A stretch of DNA of 36,520 nucleotides from Prochlorococcus sp. AG-347-O22 (lineage in GTDB: Bacteria > Cyanobacteriota > Cyanobacteriia > PCC-6307 > Cyanobiaceae): assembly GCA_003278845.1 (NCBI GenBank), contig QCCX01000011.1:1-36520 (forward strand), in the 5' to 3' direction. Made by a program: the position numbers and the translations under genes. The notes beneath the pieces were generated by a model. It was not told where the DNA came from. It made no database searches and saw only the letters and a program-made list of their open reading frames with translations. Shown in pieces: positions 22,436 to 32,274 of this stretch; the stretch's first letter is position 1, and each line of letters opens with the position of its first letter.

Positions 22436-23329
22436 ATGTTTAATTTAAAGAATTTCCTACTAAGTTCATCTATATTATTTTCTGTTTTTTCATCACCTGT
22501 ATTTTCAAATCCCAAAGTTTTAAAAGTTGGAGCAATACCTGATCAAAACCAAGATGTTTTGGACAAAAGATTTAATTTATTTTCAAAAGAATTATCCAAA
22601 CAACTTGATGTAGATGTTAAATACATTCCTGTTATTAATTATGTTGCAGCAATAACTGGATTTAGAACTAAAGATTTAGATTTAGTTTGGTTTGGCGGTT
22701 TATCAGGAGTTCAAGCAAGATTACAAACACCTAATTCAATTGTCATAGCTCAAAGAGATATCGATAAGGAATTTAAAAGTGTTTTTATAGTAAACAAAAA
22801 TTTAGAACTTAACTCAATTTCAAACATTAAAGGACTTAAAAAACTAAAGAATTTAAGATTTACTTTTGGCTCTGAAAACTCAACTTCTGGAAGATTAATG
22901 CCAGAATATTTTTTAAATCAAGCAGGGGTAGAAATTAAACATTTTAAACGGGGAAAAGCAGGTTTTAGTGGGAGTCATGATGCCACTATAGCTTTAGTTA
23001 ATAGCGGGGCATTTGATGCTGGAGCTTTAAATAAACAGGTTTGGGAAAATAATCTTAAAAATAATCCCAAAAGAACAAGTAATTTAGAATTATTCTGGAT
23101 CACACCAGAATATGTTGACTATCATTGGGTAGCTCAAGGTGATCTTGAAAATAGATTCGGGGAAGGGTTTACAAAAGAACTTAAATCAGTAATTCTAAAT
23201 TTAGATATAAAGCAAAAATCACATAAACAGATATTAGATATGTTCAATGCAAAAAGATTTATAAAGGCAGAATCAAAACAATATAAAAATATAGAGGAAA
23301 TCGGGAGGAAATTAAATAAAATTAGATGA
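22436..23329 (+). CDS. phnD: Phosphonate/phosphite ABC transporter substrate-binding protein
   Basis: 297 aa. The signal peptide covers about 1-24 (FLLSSSILFSVFSSPVFS), and there is no lipobox Cys. The PhnD fold shows LKVGAIPDQNQ, a VWFGGLSGVQARLQ loop, and FTFGSENSTSGRLMPEYFL. In that last segment Ser149-Thr150-Ser151 is the phosphonate/phosphite-coordinating motif of PhnD/PtxB proteins. YHWVAQGDL further on adds aromatic contacts. Published work on Prochlorococcus PhnD homologues reports binding of phosphite and methylphosphonate; which ligand this one prefers cannot be read here. It overlaps phnC by 4 bases (ATGA), and the order phnD-phnC-phnE is unbroken. Confidence 0.92.
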   Translation: MFNLKNFLLSSSILFSVFSSPVFSNPKVLKVGAIPDQNQDVLDKRFNLFSKELSKQLDVDVKYIPVINYVAAITGFRTKDLDLVWFGGLSGVQARLQTPNSIVIAQRDIDKEFKSVFIVNKNLELNSISNIKGLKKLKNLRFTFGSENSTSGRLMPEYFLNQAGVEIKHFKRGKAGFSGSHDATIALVNSGAFDAGALNKQVWENNLKNNPKRTSNLELFWITPEYVDYHWVAQGDLENRFGEGFTKELKSVILNLDIKQKSHKQILDMFNAKRFIKAESKQYKNIEEIGRKLNKIR

Positions 23330-24066
23330 ATAATACTGTCTTAGAGTTAGAAAATATATCTTATAAATACAAAAATGATCTGATCCTAAATAAAATAAAT
23401 TTAAAAATAAATTCTGGGGAAAAAATTGCACTTTTAGGTAAAAGCGGTTCAGGAAAAACTACACTTATATCAGTACTTAATGGCACTATAAAGCCAACTC
23501 AAGGTGAGGTAAAATTATTCAATGAAAGTTTCGAGGAATTAGATAGAAAGCAAAAAAGTAAAATAACAACTATATGGCAAGATTTAAGATTAATAGAAGA
23601 TCTCTCTGCAGAACAAAATGTTAATTGTGGATTGCTAGCGGAAAACAATTTTTATTTCGCTTTTAAAAATTTACTAAATATAAGTTCTTTTAAGAAGGCG
23701 CATAAATATATGAAATTATGTAGACTTCATAACTCTATTTACGACAAAAAAATCAGAGAACTATCTGGGGGGCAAAAACAAAGGGTGGCTATAGCTAGAT
23801 CACTAATTCAAGAATCAAATATATTACTTGCAGATGAGCCTTTTAATAATCTAGATCCCAAATTGATAACAACAATTAAAAACCTTCTGCTAGAAAATGT
23901 AGATAAAAATAAAACAAAAAAATCCCCAAAGACGGCATTAGTTGCATTACATAGATTAGATTTGCTGAACGATTTCGATAAAGTTATTGGAATAAGGGAT
24001 GGTAAAATTTTTTTCAATATCAAAAGAAATAACTTAAAGAAGATTCATTTAGAGAAAATATATTAA
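23326..24066 (+). CDS. phnC: Phosphonate/phosphite ABC transporter ATPase
   Basis: 246 aa. Walker A GKSGSGKTT at 38-46, Q-loop in TIWQDLR, ABC signature LSGGQKQRVAIARS, Walker B NILLADEPFNNLD and the switch His in VALHRLD. It energises uptake through PhnE with the PhnD cargo. The ATG start overlaps the phnD stop; phnE begins 4 bases after its stop, so the three are one operon. A long Lys-rich insert between Walker B and the switch (LLENVDKNKTKKSPKTA) is unremarkable in AT-rich genomes. Confidence 0.93.
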   Translation: MNNTVLELENISYKYKNDLILNKINLKINSGEKIALLGKSGSGKTTLISVLNGTIKPTQGEVKLFNESFEELDRKQKSKITTIWQDLRLIEDLSAEQNVNCGLLAENNFYFAFKNLLNISSFKKAHKYMKLCRLHNSIYDKKIRELSGGQKQRVAIARSLIQESNILLADEPFNNLDPKLITTIKNLLLENVDKNKTKKSPKTALVALHRLDLLNDFDKVIGIRDGKIFFNIKRNNLKKIHLEKIY

Positions 24067-24070
24067 TAAG

Positions 24071-25573
24071 TTGAACAAATTAAAACTAAACTATACCTCA
24101 TTATCTTTTATTCCAATTTTGGTATTCATTCCTCTAGGGTATCAATTAATAAAAAATATTCATTTTGGAGGATTTAAATTATTCCAAGAATTCTTAATTT
24201 CTGCATTTAATCCCAAGATCGATAATGAAATTATTATTACCGTAATTAAGAGATTAAATGAAACTATTTTAATTGGTGTTTTTGGTTGGTTAGTAAGTAT
24301 TATTTTTGGAGCAATTTTTGGAATAATTTCCTCAAATATTTTTTATAAAATCTTTAATATTCCAAATTTTTTCTACCTCATAATAAGGTTTTTTCTAACA
24401 ATAATTAGATCTATACACGAAGTGGTTTGGGGAATAATATTAATGCAAATATATGGAATAAATTTTTCGATAGGAATAATAGCTATATGTATACCTTATA
24501 TTGCTGTAAATTCAAAAGTTTTTGCTGAACAATTAGAAACTATTGACTACAAAAGTTTTGAATCTATAAATCAAATAAATGCACCTAAATTTTCTTCTTT
24601 ACTAACTTTAATATGGAATCCAATAATAAATACATTTAAAAACTTTGGTTTATATCGATTAGAGTGTTCAATAAGAAGTACGGTAATTTTAGGACTTTTT
24701 GGGATTGGAGGAATAGGTACCAGTATTTTTTTATCTTTCCAAACTTTGAATTTTAGAGAGTTATGGACTTATTTATGGTCCTTAGCAATTTTTATTTTTC
24801 TTTCTGGATTAATTTTCAAAAAAATAAAATTTAATATTACAAATAGAATCCTATCTATTTTTTTTATTGCATTTTTTTTCATAACAATTTTATTTTCTTT
24901 TTCATATTTTCTTTATTTTATTTTTAATAATAATTTTGAAAATTTTAATTCCATTAGTTCTCTATTTAAATCAAGCTCAGATTTAGGATTATTTGATTTC
25001 TTAAAACTTATATTAGAAACAATAATTTTAAGTCTTTTATCAACAGGAATCGCAATTAGTTTACCGCCATTAGTAATAGGAATATTTAACAACAATAGTT
25101 CTAAAATTTTTATAAAAATTTTTGCATTTTTATTACGTTTAATACCTACACCTGTAATACTTCTAACTCTATTAACTTTTAATAATCCTTCTTTATCTTT
25201 AGCAGCTTTAACATTAGGTCTCCACAACGCTGGTATTACTTGCAAATTACTTTTTACAAATCTAGATAGCCAAAACAAGAGAAATTATATTGCAATGAAA
25301 TCTCTAGGAATCTCAAAAAAGACTAGTTGGCTTTTAGGTTTATTTTCTCAACAAGCAAAAAGTTACTTAGCATATTGCGCTTATAGATCTGATATCATTA
25401 TTAGAGAAACTGCAATTGTTGGGGTTATTGGAAGTGTTGGTCTGGGTTGGCAATTGCAAGAATCACTAAGTTCCTTCGCATGGCAAGAAGTCACAATAGT
25501 TTTGATAGCTTATAGCTCCATCGCAATAGTTGGCGAATTAATAAATGCTAAAATCAAAAATAGTTTAACTTAA
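24071..25573 (+). CDS. phnE: Phosphonate/phosphite ABC permease, two fused PhnE domains
   Basis: 500 aa, roughly twice a single PhnE. About a dozen hydrophobic helices are visible. The first permease half has the coupling region LETIDYKSFESINQINAP (around 160), and the second half has MKSLGISKKTSWLLG (around 415). Each is followed by a VxGxxGxGG-type segment (LGLFGIGGIG; VGVIGSVGLG). Fusion of both halves into one chain is seen in other picocyanobacterial phnE. The start is TTG at 24071; no ATG is better placed. Extremely AT-rich, with many Phe and Ile codons. Confidence 0.9.
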   Translation: MNKLKLNYTSLSFIPILVFIPLGYQLIKNIHFGGFKLFQEFLISAFNPKIDNEIIITVIKRLNETILIGVFGWLVSIIFGAIFGIISSNIFYKIFNIPNFFYLIIRFFLTIIRSIHEVVWGIILMQIYGINFSIGIIAICIPYIAVNSKVFAEQLETIDYKSFESINQINAPKFSSLLTLIWNPIINTFKNFGLYRLECSIRSTVILGLFGIGGIGTSIFLSFQTLNFRELWTYLWSLAIFIFLSGLIFKKIKFNITNRILSIFFIAFFFITILFSFSYFLYFIFNNNFENFNSISSLFKSSSDLGLFDFLKLILETIILSLLSTGIAISLPPLVIGIFNNNSSKIFIKIFAFLLRLIPTPVILLTLLTFNNPSLSLAALTLGLHNAGITCKLLFTNLDSQNKRNYIAMKSLGISKKTSWLLGLFSQQAKSYLAYCAYRSDIIIRETAIVGVIGSVGLGWQLQESLSSFAWQEVTIVLIAYSSIAIVGELINAKIKNSLT

Positions 25574-25621
25574 TTTGTAAGAATAATTTGTTAAATCAAG
25601 TAATTATTTTTTCCGGTTATA

Positions 25622-26266
25622 GTGATTAGTTTGCCAAAACAGCTAGTTGTAATTGGAGATAGCTCAGTTTATGGATGGGGAGATAATGAGGGTGGTGGAT
25701 GGTGTGAGAGGCTTAGAAAAGATTGGGGTAATAACCAAAATGGGCCAGTTATTTATCAACTTGGCGTTAGGGGAGATGGAATAGAAAAAGTTTCATCTAG
25801 ATGGGAAAAAGAATGGTCATCTAGAGGAGAAACGAGAAGAAATAAACCTAAAGCAATCCTACTAAATGTAGGTCTTAACGATACTGCAGCAATTGGTCAG
25901 ATAAATGGAAGACATCAATTAGATATAGATGGATTTGAATATGGATTAGAGAGGCTAATTAATGAAATGAACTCTCAAACAAATGTATTTGTTATTGGTT
26001 TGACACCAGTTGACGAAAGCAAAATGCCGTTCGCAGGATGTCTATGGTACTCAAATAATTTTTGTAATTCTTATGAAAGGAGAATGGAGGAAGTATGCCT
26101 CAATCAGAATGTCCCATTTCTTCCTACTTTTAGAGAAATGTACTCTGACAAAAGGAGTAAAAATTGGATTACGCATGATGGAATTCATCTAAATTCCGAA
26201 GGTCATTTCTGGCTTTTCCAAAGACTTAAAAGCTGGGAGATTCTTACAAAATGGAAGGAATCTTAG
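25622..26266 (+). CDS. SGNH/GDSL-family hydrolase
   Basis: 214 aa, no signal peptide. Block I is VVIGDSSVYGWGD with nucleophile Ser. Block II lies around QLGVRGDG, block III is NVGLNDTA with Asn, and block V is THDGIHLNSEGH with the Asp and His of the triad. Such proteins are esterases or lipases acting on acyl or acetyl groups; the substrate is unknown. GTG start at 25622; the TTG three codons later is an alternative. It is separated from phnE by 48 bases and may be co-transcribed. Confidence 0.87.
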   Translation: MISLPKQLVVIGDSSVYGWGDNEGGGWCERLRKDWGNNQNGPVIYQLGVRGDGIEKVSSRWEKEWSSRGETRRNKPKAILLNVGLNDTAAIGQINGRHQLDIDGFEYGLERLINEMNSQTNVFVIGLTPVDESKMPFAGCLWYSNNFCNSYERRMEEVCLNQNVPFLPTFREMYSDKRSKNWITHDGIHLNSEGHFWLFQRLKSWEILTKWKES

Positions 26267-26282
26267 GTCTTTCCAAATATTA

Positions 26283-27026
26283 TTAATTTAAAAAATATGA
26301 ATATAAAATAAGAGCAAAGATAGCAAAAACAGAAGCAATACTAGTCTGAATAGCATTTACAAATTCATTACTTAATTTATATTTGTTTTGAAATTTAGCA
26401 CCAATAATACTTTCAGAAAGTGTTGCCAAGAATCCAGAAACTACAACAACTATAAAATGATATTTTGTAGAAATAATTGATAGACGAAGCATTATAAAAG
26501 CCATAAATATTGATCCCAAAACACTAGCTAATGTTCCTTCTATACTTATTCCTCCTTCACTTCCCCTATCCACCTTTTTAAGTGAAGTAATTAAGTATGT
26601 TTCTTTACCAAATCTTTTTCCAATTTCGCTACCAAAAGTATCCGCCAACTTTGCAGCAAAACTTGCAGCAAAACCTACTTTAAACATCACTACATTGGCA
26701 GCATTAAATTTGGTCATAATGGCAAGAAATAATCCTGTAGCTGCTGAGCCCCATACATTCTCAGGACCTCTTCTCCCGCCTCTTTTTTCAGCAATTCCTT
26801 GTGCTTTTTTAAATTTAAAACCTATTTTGGTAACGAGGGATCCACATAATAAATAAATTACAACTGACATCCATCCCTGCCAAGACAAACATCCCCACAA
26901 AATTGTGCCTAAGATGCCTGCACTTACCCAACCACTTTTCGTCATCAAAGGAATCCTGCAAAATATATAAATCGAAATAAAATTAATGCAAAAACCTATA
27001 AAAAATTGATTTCTAATTAAATCCAT
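26283..27026 (-). CDS. DUF92/TIGR00297 membrane protein (VTE6-like)
   Basis: 247 aa with about six hydrophobic helices. Conserved family features are a GTLASVLGSIFMAF segment, KLADTFGSEIGKRFG with a polar DTxGSEIGK motif inside the membrane region, and KKVDRGSEGGISIEGTLAS. The plant and cyanobacterial homologue VTE6 phosphorylates phytyl phosphate to phytyl diphosphate, recycling phytol from chlorophyll for tocopherol or phylloquinone. That activity is plausible in a phototroph but not shown for this protein. It follows rsmE by 6 bases on the same strand. Confidence 0.88.
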   Translation of the reverse strand: MDLIRNQFFIGFCINFISIYIFCRIPLMTKSGWVSAGILGTILWGCLSWQGWMSVVIYLLCGSLVTKIGFKFKKAQGIAEKRGGRRGPENVWGSAATGLFLAIMTKFNAANVVMFKVGFAASFAAKLADTFGSEIGKRFGKETYLITSLKKVDRGSEGGISIEGTLASVLGSIFMAFIMLRLSIISTKYHFIVVVVSGFLATLSESIIGAKFQNKYKLSNEFVNAIQTSIASVFAIFALILYSYFLN

Positions 27027-27032
27027 ATTTTT

Positions 27033-27806
27033 CTAATTCTTTAATTTCAAATCAAATCTCCACTGATTTAGAATTGATGATGCGTTAATACTAGCCGTTG
27101 AAGTTCTCAAGATAGTGTCAGAGAGCTTAACAAAGGTAATATTATTTTTTTTAAAAAAATCAATTTCTTTAGCGGACCAACCTCCTTCAGGACCAATTAC
27201 ATTCCAAAAAATACCTCCTTTTTTATTTCCAAATTCTTGTTGTTTTCTTAACCATTGATTTAAGTCATATAGTGTTTCTTCTCTAGTTATAGAAATTGAG
27301 ACTCTTTCTTGATTATCTCTACCTTTTAGCCATTCAATAATATCCATTCCATTTAAAAAGGATGGTTTCCATAATCTCTCACTTTGCTCAACAGCTTCAT
27401 TGATAATTAAATTCCATCTCAAAAGTTTTCTAGAAAAATTTAAATTTTTGTTTACCTGTCTTTCTGAAAATAATGGCTGTATATAATCAATTCCTATTTC
27501 AGTACACATTTTTAAAATATCCTCAAAACCACTTTTTGGTATAACAACAGCTATTCCTAATAAGTGAATTTCTTGTTCTTGAAATAAGTAAGGTTTTTTT
27601 GATTTAATTATTTCTAAGCAATCATTTTTAACTTTTATAGCTTTCCATAATGAACCCTCTCCGTTAGCTATAAATATTTTTTTACCATTTTTTATCCTCA
27701 TTACTTTATTTAAATAATGAGCCTCTTCTTTAGAAAGTTCTAAATTATTGTTCTTAATATTTTCAATTCTTTCATGGGAAATAATTAATCTTGTTAAGTC
27801 TTCCAT
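27033..27806 (-). CDS. rsmE: 16S rRNA m3U1498 methyltransferase
   Basis: 257 aa. RsmE methylates U1498 of 16S rRNA with SAM. An N-terminal PUA-like domain contains HYLNKVMRIKNGKKIFIANGEG. The C-terminal SPOUT domain is marked by the knot motifs GPEGGWSAKEIDFF (about 210-223) and LSDTILRTSTASINA (about 232-246). Length is typical. It lies between the DUF3531 gene (9-base gap) and the DUF92 gene, forming a three-gene minus-strand operon with unrelated functions. Confidence 0.94.
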   Translation of the reverse strand: MEDLTRLIISHERIENIKNNNLELSKEEAHYLNKVMRIKNGKKIFIANGEGSLWKAIKVKNDCLEIIKSKKPYLFQEQEIHLLGIAVVIPKSGFEDILKMCTEIGIDYIQPLFSERQVNKNLNFSRKLLRWNLIINEAVEQSERLWKPSFLNGMDIIEWLKGRDNQERVSISITREETLYDLNQWLRKQQEFGNKKGGIFWNVIGPEGGWSAKEIDFFKKNNITFVKLSDTILRTSTASINASSILNQWRFDLKLKN

Positions 27807-27815
27807 CTAAAACAC

Positions 27816-28259
27816 TTAATCTTTGAAAACTAAATCTTCATGTTCTTCAACTGACCAATCATTATTTTCACCCCCAATAATTAACTCTTCAATTTTTACA
27901 TAATTATTTGATATCTCATTCAAAGAATTAATTAATATATCTATTGAAATGGAGTCTGAAGTTCCAAAATCAACCCAACATCTTCCCCAAAGATTTTGAT
28001 ATTCCATAATTCCTAAATTATGCATTAAGGCTGGAAGAGATGCATTTTTTTGGTCATTATCATAGGACATCCAACTTAGATCGGAACCCTCTTCATGAGT
28101 TTGCAAATTTTCAGAATTAAATCCACCTAACCTTCCTAAAACGTACCAACTATCAAAAACACCATCTAAATAATTTTTTTCGTCTTGAGTTGGTGATTCT
28201 GAAAACCTGATCCATATCCAACAATTAAAAGGATCAACTTCCCTAAAAATAATATTCAT
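27816..28259 (-). CDS. DUF3531 family protein
   Basis: 147 aa, soluble. It begins MNIIFREVDPFNCWIWIRF, the hallmark of this cyanobacterial and plastid family. It continues with DSWYVLGRLGGFNSENLQTH, PALMHNLGIMEYQNLWGRCW and a C-terminal IIGGENNDWSVEEHED. Strong conservation of Trp and Asn suggests a binding surface, but no activity is known to me. First gene of the operon with rsmE and the DUF92 gene; divergent from the ECF-type ATPase across 83 bases. Confidence 0.87.
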   Translation of the reverse strand: MNIIFREVDPFNCWIWIRFSESPTQDEKNYLDGVFDSWYVLGRLGGFNSENLQTHEEGSDLSWMSYDNDQKNASLPALMHNLGIMEYQNLWGRCWVDFGTSDSISIDILINSLNEISNNYVKIEELIIGGENNDWSVEEHEDLVFKD

Positions 28260-28342
28260 ATTGACTAATATCTTTTTAGATCTACAGCTATTATAAGTAA
28301 GTTATTACTATATTCAAATTCATACCTATAACTTAATTAATA

Positions 28343-28990
28343 ATGCTTGATTTAAAAGAAATATCTTATCAACCTCAAACTGGTGAAAGAAAAATAATAG
28401 AAAATTTAAATTTAAAAGTTCATGAAAATGAAATCATTTTAATTTGCGGCAATAGTGGTTCTGGGAAAACAACACTACTCGAAATAATAAGCGGATTAAC
28501 AAATCCGCAAAAGGGAAAAATTACTTGGAAAAATAAAATTTTGTCTTCTAGACAAAGAAGATGGTTTTGTGGAGTAGTATTCCAATTTCCTGAAAGATAC
28601 TTTATAGGTACAACCATTGGTAAAGAATTAAAAATAGGCCATAAATCTTTAAGAGATAAAAATATAGAAATAGTTTTAAATAAAGTTGGTTTGAAAAAAA
28701 TTAATCTGACTCAACCACCAGAACAGCTAAGTGGCGGACAACAAAGGCGGTTAGCTGTAGCAGTTCAACTACTTAGAAGCCCCTCAATTCTTTTACTTGA
28801 TGAACCAACTGCTGGATTAGACTATTCAATGAGAAATGATGTGAAGAATTTAATTCTTGATTTAAAAAATAAAAATACAATTATTATTGTTACTCATGAA
28901 CCTGCCTTATTTGAGGGAATTCCTTCTAGGATATTATTCTTGGAAAAAGGGAAAATCAAAAATTTCATGAAAGAAAATCATGCAGGATAG
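28343..28990 (+). CDS. ECF-type ABC transporter ATPase
   Basis: 215 aa. Walker [10 protein letters not shown] (36-44), Q-loop [10 protein letters not shown], signature [15 protein letters not shown], Walker [13 protein letters not shown] and switch His in VTHEP. The FQFPE Q-loop and short length point to the CbiO/EcfA group of energy-coupling-factor vitamin or metal transporters. No EcfT or substrate-specificity subunit is in the window, so its partners must be encoded elsewhere. It overlaps hslO by 11 bases. Confidence 0.87.
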   Translation: MLDLKEISYQPQTGERKIIENLNLKVHENEIILICGNSGSGKTTLLEIISGLTNPQKGKITWKNKILSSRQRRWFCGVVFQFPERYFIGTTIGKELKIGHKSLRDKNIEIVLNKVGLKKINLTQPPEQLSGGQQRRLAVAVQLLRSPSILLLDEPTAGLDYSMRNDVKNLILDLKNKNTIIIVTHEPALFEGIPSRILFLEKGKIKNFMKENHAG

Positions 28991-29885
28991 GATAGTTCGG
29001 GCTACTGCCGCCAATGGAGGAATAAGATTAGTTGCGGTCTTAACAACAGAATCTTCTTTAGAAGCAAAAAAAAGACACGGCCTTTCTTACTTAACCACCT
29101 GTATCTTAGGCAGAGCATTTAGTGCTTCACTGCTTTTAGCAAGCTCGATGAAAATAATGCATGGGAGAGTCACTTTAAGAGTTAGATCTGACGGACCTTT
29201 AAAGGGATTACTAGTTGATGCAGGTAGAGACGGGAAAGTTAGGGGTTATGTAGGGAATCCTAATTTAGAATTGGACCTACTCAAAATAGATAATAAATAT
29301 TCTTTTGATTTCACAAAAGCATTAGGTACAGGATATTTAAATGTAATTAGAGATAGTGGATTTGGAGAACCCTTTACAAGCACTGTTGAATTAGTAAATG
29401 GGAATATTGCTGAAGACTTAGCTTCATATTTATATCATTCAGAGCAAACTCCCTCTGCTGTATTTATTGGAGAAAAAATTCAAAATAAAAGTGTTATTTG
29501 TAGTGGTGGCTTATTAGCTCAAGTTTTACCTAAAAAAGATACTGACCCTCTGCTAGTCTCACTACTTGAAGAAAGATGCAAAGAAATTAATTCTTTCAGC
29601 GAAGATCTATTTAAGTCAAAAGATAATCTTCTTGAGTTAATTAAAAATATATTTCCCGATATTGACGATAAATCAATCTCTGAAAAAGCTCGTTCTCAAG
29701 AAGTGAGTTTTAAATGCAAGTGTTCCAAACAAAGAAGTTTAAATGCGATGAAAATGCTTGATAAGAGCGAGTTAGAGGACATCCTCAAGAAAGATGGCAA
29801 AGCAGAGTTGGTTTGTGAATTTTGTAAAAATAAATATCTTATAAATTATGAAGAAATTAAATCTATGATAGAAAATCAATCATAA
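28980..29885 (+). CDS. hslO: Redox-regulated chaperone Hsp33
   Basis: 301 aa. Hsp33 is a holdase activated when oxidants release zinc from its C-terminal redox switch. That switch is visible as CKC (in FKCKCSKQR) and CEFC (in [10 protein letters not shown]), the CxC/CxxC zinc site. The N-terminal chaperone domain has [16 protein letters not shown] and [17 protein letters not shown]. The ATG overlaps the end of the ATPase gene by 11 bases. Its TAA overlaps the TGA of the convergent CPP1-like gene (TCATAA). Confidence 0.95.
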   Translation: MQDRIVRATAANGGIRLVAVLTTESSLEAKKRHGLSYLTTCILGRAFSASLLLASSMKIMHGRVTLRVRSDGPLKGLLVDAGRDGKVRGYVGNPNLELDLLKIDNKYSFDFTKALGTGYLNVIRDSGFGEPFTSTVELVNGNIAEDLASYLYHSEQTPSAVFIGEKIQNKSVICSGGLLAQVLPKKDTDPLLVSLLEERCKEINSFSEDLFKSKDNLLELIKNIFPDIDDKSISEKARSQEVSFKCKCSKQRSLNAMKMLDKSELEDILKKDGKAELVCEFCKNKYLINYEEIKSMIENQS

Positions 29886-30554
29886 AAAAATTACGCCTAG
29901 CCATAAAATAACCATGGCCGGAATACTTTGAATTTTTTGTATTGATAAAGAGTTGTTTGATACTTCCTGAATGAAAGAATTATTTTCAAGCAATCCACCA
30001 AATATTAATCCTATCGAGAGAAAGGTAACACTCCAACCCAGAGAACCTATAAATCTTTTCCCTGATTTAATTTGAGTATAGGTAAGTATTAATGTTGAGA
30101 TAGATAGTAAAAGTCTATTATTAGAGTCTGGACTGATAAATAACAAAATTAAAAATAATAGCCCAACAGATATTTTTATTGAAAGATTATCAAATGAGGG
30201 GGTAGTTATTTTTGGCAGACTATACTGACTTGAATTGTTAGAGTTATTATTTAAATTTTTTATCTTAGAAAGAAGTGGGAAGTTATTATTGGTAAATTGA
30301 TTAATTTGTTTTTCTTTTTTTGAGGCACTCACAGCTTCATAGCTTACATTTCCTGATTGCCTGGCTTTCAAACTACCCATGAGTAATTGATCAAAGGAAG
30401 ATTCTATTTTCGCTTTTAAAATTAAGTCTTCACCAGCCTCTTTAACTTTAATATCTCTAGCCTTCTGAATATCCTCAAAAGCAGCACCCTCTTTTACACC
30501 TAAAATTTCATAAGGTGATTTTTCGTTATTATTTTTATTACTGTTTGAATCCAA
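29880..30554 (-). CDS. CPP1-like J-domain-related membrane protein
   Basis: 224 aa. The N-terminus resembles a J domain ([23 protein letters not shown]) but lacks the HPD tripeptide, as in the CPP1 family of cyanobacteria and chloroplasts. A Ser/Asn-rich linker (about 75-115) follows, then four hydrophobic helices (about 125-144, 146-160, 168-187 and 205-224). In plants CPP1 acts as a chaperone for protochlorophyllide oxidoreductase; the cyanobacterial role is unproven. Convergent overlap of 6 bases with hslO; 51 bases downstream of prfC. Confidence 0.86.
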   Translation of the reverse strand: MDSNSNKNNNEKSPYEILGVKEGAAFEDIQKARDIKVKEAGEDLILKAKIESSFDQLLMGSLKARQSGNVSYEAVSASKKEKQINQFTNNNFPLLSKIKNLNNNSNNSSQYSLPKITTPSFDNLSIKISVGLLFLILLFISPDSNNRLLLSISTLILTYTQIKSGKRFIGSLGWSVTFLSIGLIFGGLLENNSFIQEVSNNSLSIQKIQSIPAMVILWLGVIFL

Positions 30555-30605
30555 AATTTTTTACCAATGTTAATAGATTAACTAATTTTATAATCCATTA
30601 AGGCT

Positions 30606-32243
30606 TTATAAAACAATTGGTTCGACTCCACTAACAACGGGCGCAACTTTGTTTAAATTTAATTGATTATTGTCTTCAACAAACTGATTTAGATTCCACT
30701 CATTTTTGAAAAGAATAACTGGCCTATTCCAACAATCTTTAACTATTTTACAGTTGAATATTCTGCCTAGTTTTTCAATGGCTGGCCATCCATCAGAAAT
30801 CCATCTAGCCAATTGATATGGCATTGCTTCAAGATTTGCATCTACACCATATTCACTTTTTAATCTGTGAGTTACTACCTCCAGCTGTAATTGACCAACG
30901 GCTGCGAGTATAGGGTCTCTTTTACTCTCATCAAAGTCATAAAGAATCTGAACAGCTCCTTCTTCTCGAAGTTCATTAACACCCTTTCTAAAGTTTTTAA
31001 ATGCTGAGGGATTTGGATTTCTTAGCCAGCTGAATATTTCAGGACTAAAGGATGGTATGCCCTCATATTCCAGATGAGCACCCGTATAAAGAGTATCTCC
31101 AATAGAAAACATCCCTGGATTATTTAAACCAATAACATCTCCAGGATAGGCATCATCAACTACTTCTCTATCTTGCCCAAATATTTTTTGTGGTCTTGAT
31201 AATCTAATTGTTTTCCCAGTTCTGGAATGTTTAACTGACATATCCTTTTCAAATTTGCCACTACAAACTCTTATAAAAGCAACCCTATCTCTGTGCTTTG
31301 GATCCATATTTGCCTGAAGCTTAAAAACAAACCCACTAAATTCATCGTTTGCAGGTTCAATATCCCCTTTATTACTATTTCTTGAAGTTGGTTTTTGTGC
31401 CATTTTTAAAAAACTATCTAAAAATGGCCTTACGCCAAAATTAGTCATGGCAGATCCAAAGAAAACTGGGGTTAAAGATCCATTAAAAACTTTTTCTTTT
31501 TCAAATTTAGATCCTGCCTCATCAAGAACCTCCAATTCTTCAAGTGAGTTTTCAAGTAAATCTCTCTCTACATATTTTGATAGCTCTTTATCTTCAAGAC
31601 TTAATCTTTTCTCATTCGATTGTTTCCCTCTCACTGCTTTATCAAATAAAATCACCTCTCTCGAAAATCTATCAATAACCCCTCTAAATTCCTCTCCACT
31701 CCCAATTGGCCAGTTTATAGGTAGGGTATTTAATCCAAGTTCTGATTCAATTTCATCAAGTAAAGAAAATGGCTCTCTACCTGGTCTATCCATTTTATTT
31801 ATGAAAGTAAATATTGGTATTTTTCGCATCTTGCAAACTTCAAACAATTTTCTAGTTTGAGGTTCTAGTCCTTTAGCAGCATCTTCCAACATAACTGCAT
31901 TATCAGCAGCAGCTAATGTTCTATAAGTATCTTCGGAGAAATCTTGGTGTCCTGGTGTATCTAATAGATTAATTACAGATCTTTCATATTCAAATTGTAA
32001 TACAGTTGATGTAATAGAAATACCTCTTTGTTTCTCAAGTTCCATCCAGTCTGAGGTGGCTTTTCTCTGATTACCCCTAGCTTTTACTGCTCCTGCCTGT
32101 TGAATGGCACCTCCATACAAAAGAAGCTTCTCGGTAAGAGTCGTTTTCCCAGCATCTGGATGTGAAATAATAGCAAAATTTCTTCTTTTATTTACCGCAT
32201 CCAGTATTTCTTTATTATTTAGAATTTTAGTACCTAAGCTCAT
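30606..32243 (-). CDS. prfC: Peptide chain release factor 3
   Basis: 545 aa. RF3 is the translational GTPase that recycles RF1/RF2 after termination. The G domain shows [15 protein letters not shown] (G1), [17 protein letters not shown] (G2), [16 protein letters not shown] (G3) and [12 protein letters not shown] (G4). Later domains contain [25 protein letters not shown] and [14 protein letters not shown], characteristic of RF3 rather than EF-G. Length and N-terminus are typical. ATG start, 31 bases after the methyltransferase gene on the same strand. Confidence 0.96.
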   Translation of the reverse strand: MSLGTKILNNKEILDAVNKRRNFAIISHPDAGKTTLTEKLLLYGGAIQQAGAVKARGNQRKATSDWMELEKQRGISITSTVLQFEYERSVINLLDTPGHQDFSEDTYRTLAAADNAVMLEDAAKGLEPQTRKLFEVCKMRKIPIFTFINKMDRPGREPFSLLDEIESELGLNTLPINWPIGSGEEFRGVIDRFSREVILFDKAVRGKQSNEKRLSLEDKELSKYVERDLLENSLEELEVLDEAGSKFEKEKVFNGSLTPVFFGSAMTNFGVRPFLDSFLKMAQKPTSRNSNKGDIEPANDEFSGFVFKLQANMDPKHRDRVAFIRVCSGKFEKDMSVKHSRTGKTIRLSRPQKIFGQDREVVDDAYPGDVIGLNNPGMFSIGDTLYTGAHLEYEGIPSFSPEIFSWLRNPNPSAFKNFRKGVNELREEGAVQILYDFDESKRDPILAAVGQLQLEVVTHRLKSEYGVDANLEAMPYQLARWISDGWPAIEKLGRIFNCKIVKDCWNRPVILFKNEWNLNQFVEDNNQLNLNKVAPVVSGVEPIVL

Positions 32244-32274
32244 TTATATAATATAAGGGCCTTTCACTTAATTC

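Noticed and set aside
30610..30650. tRNA-like GGTTCGACTCC
   Set aside because: It resembles a T-loop but is the coding end of prfC read in reverse; no acceptor or anticodon stem is nearby.
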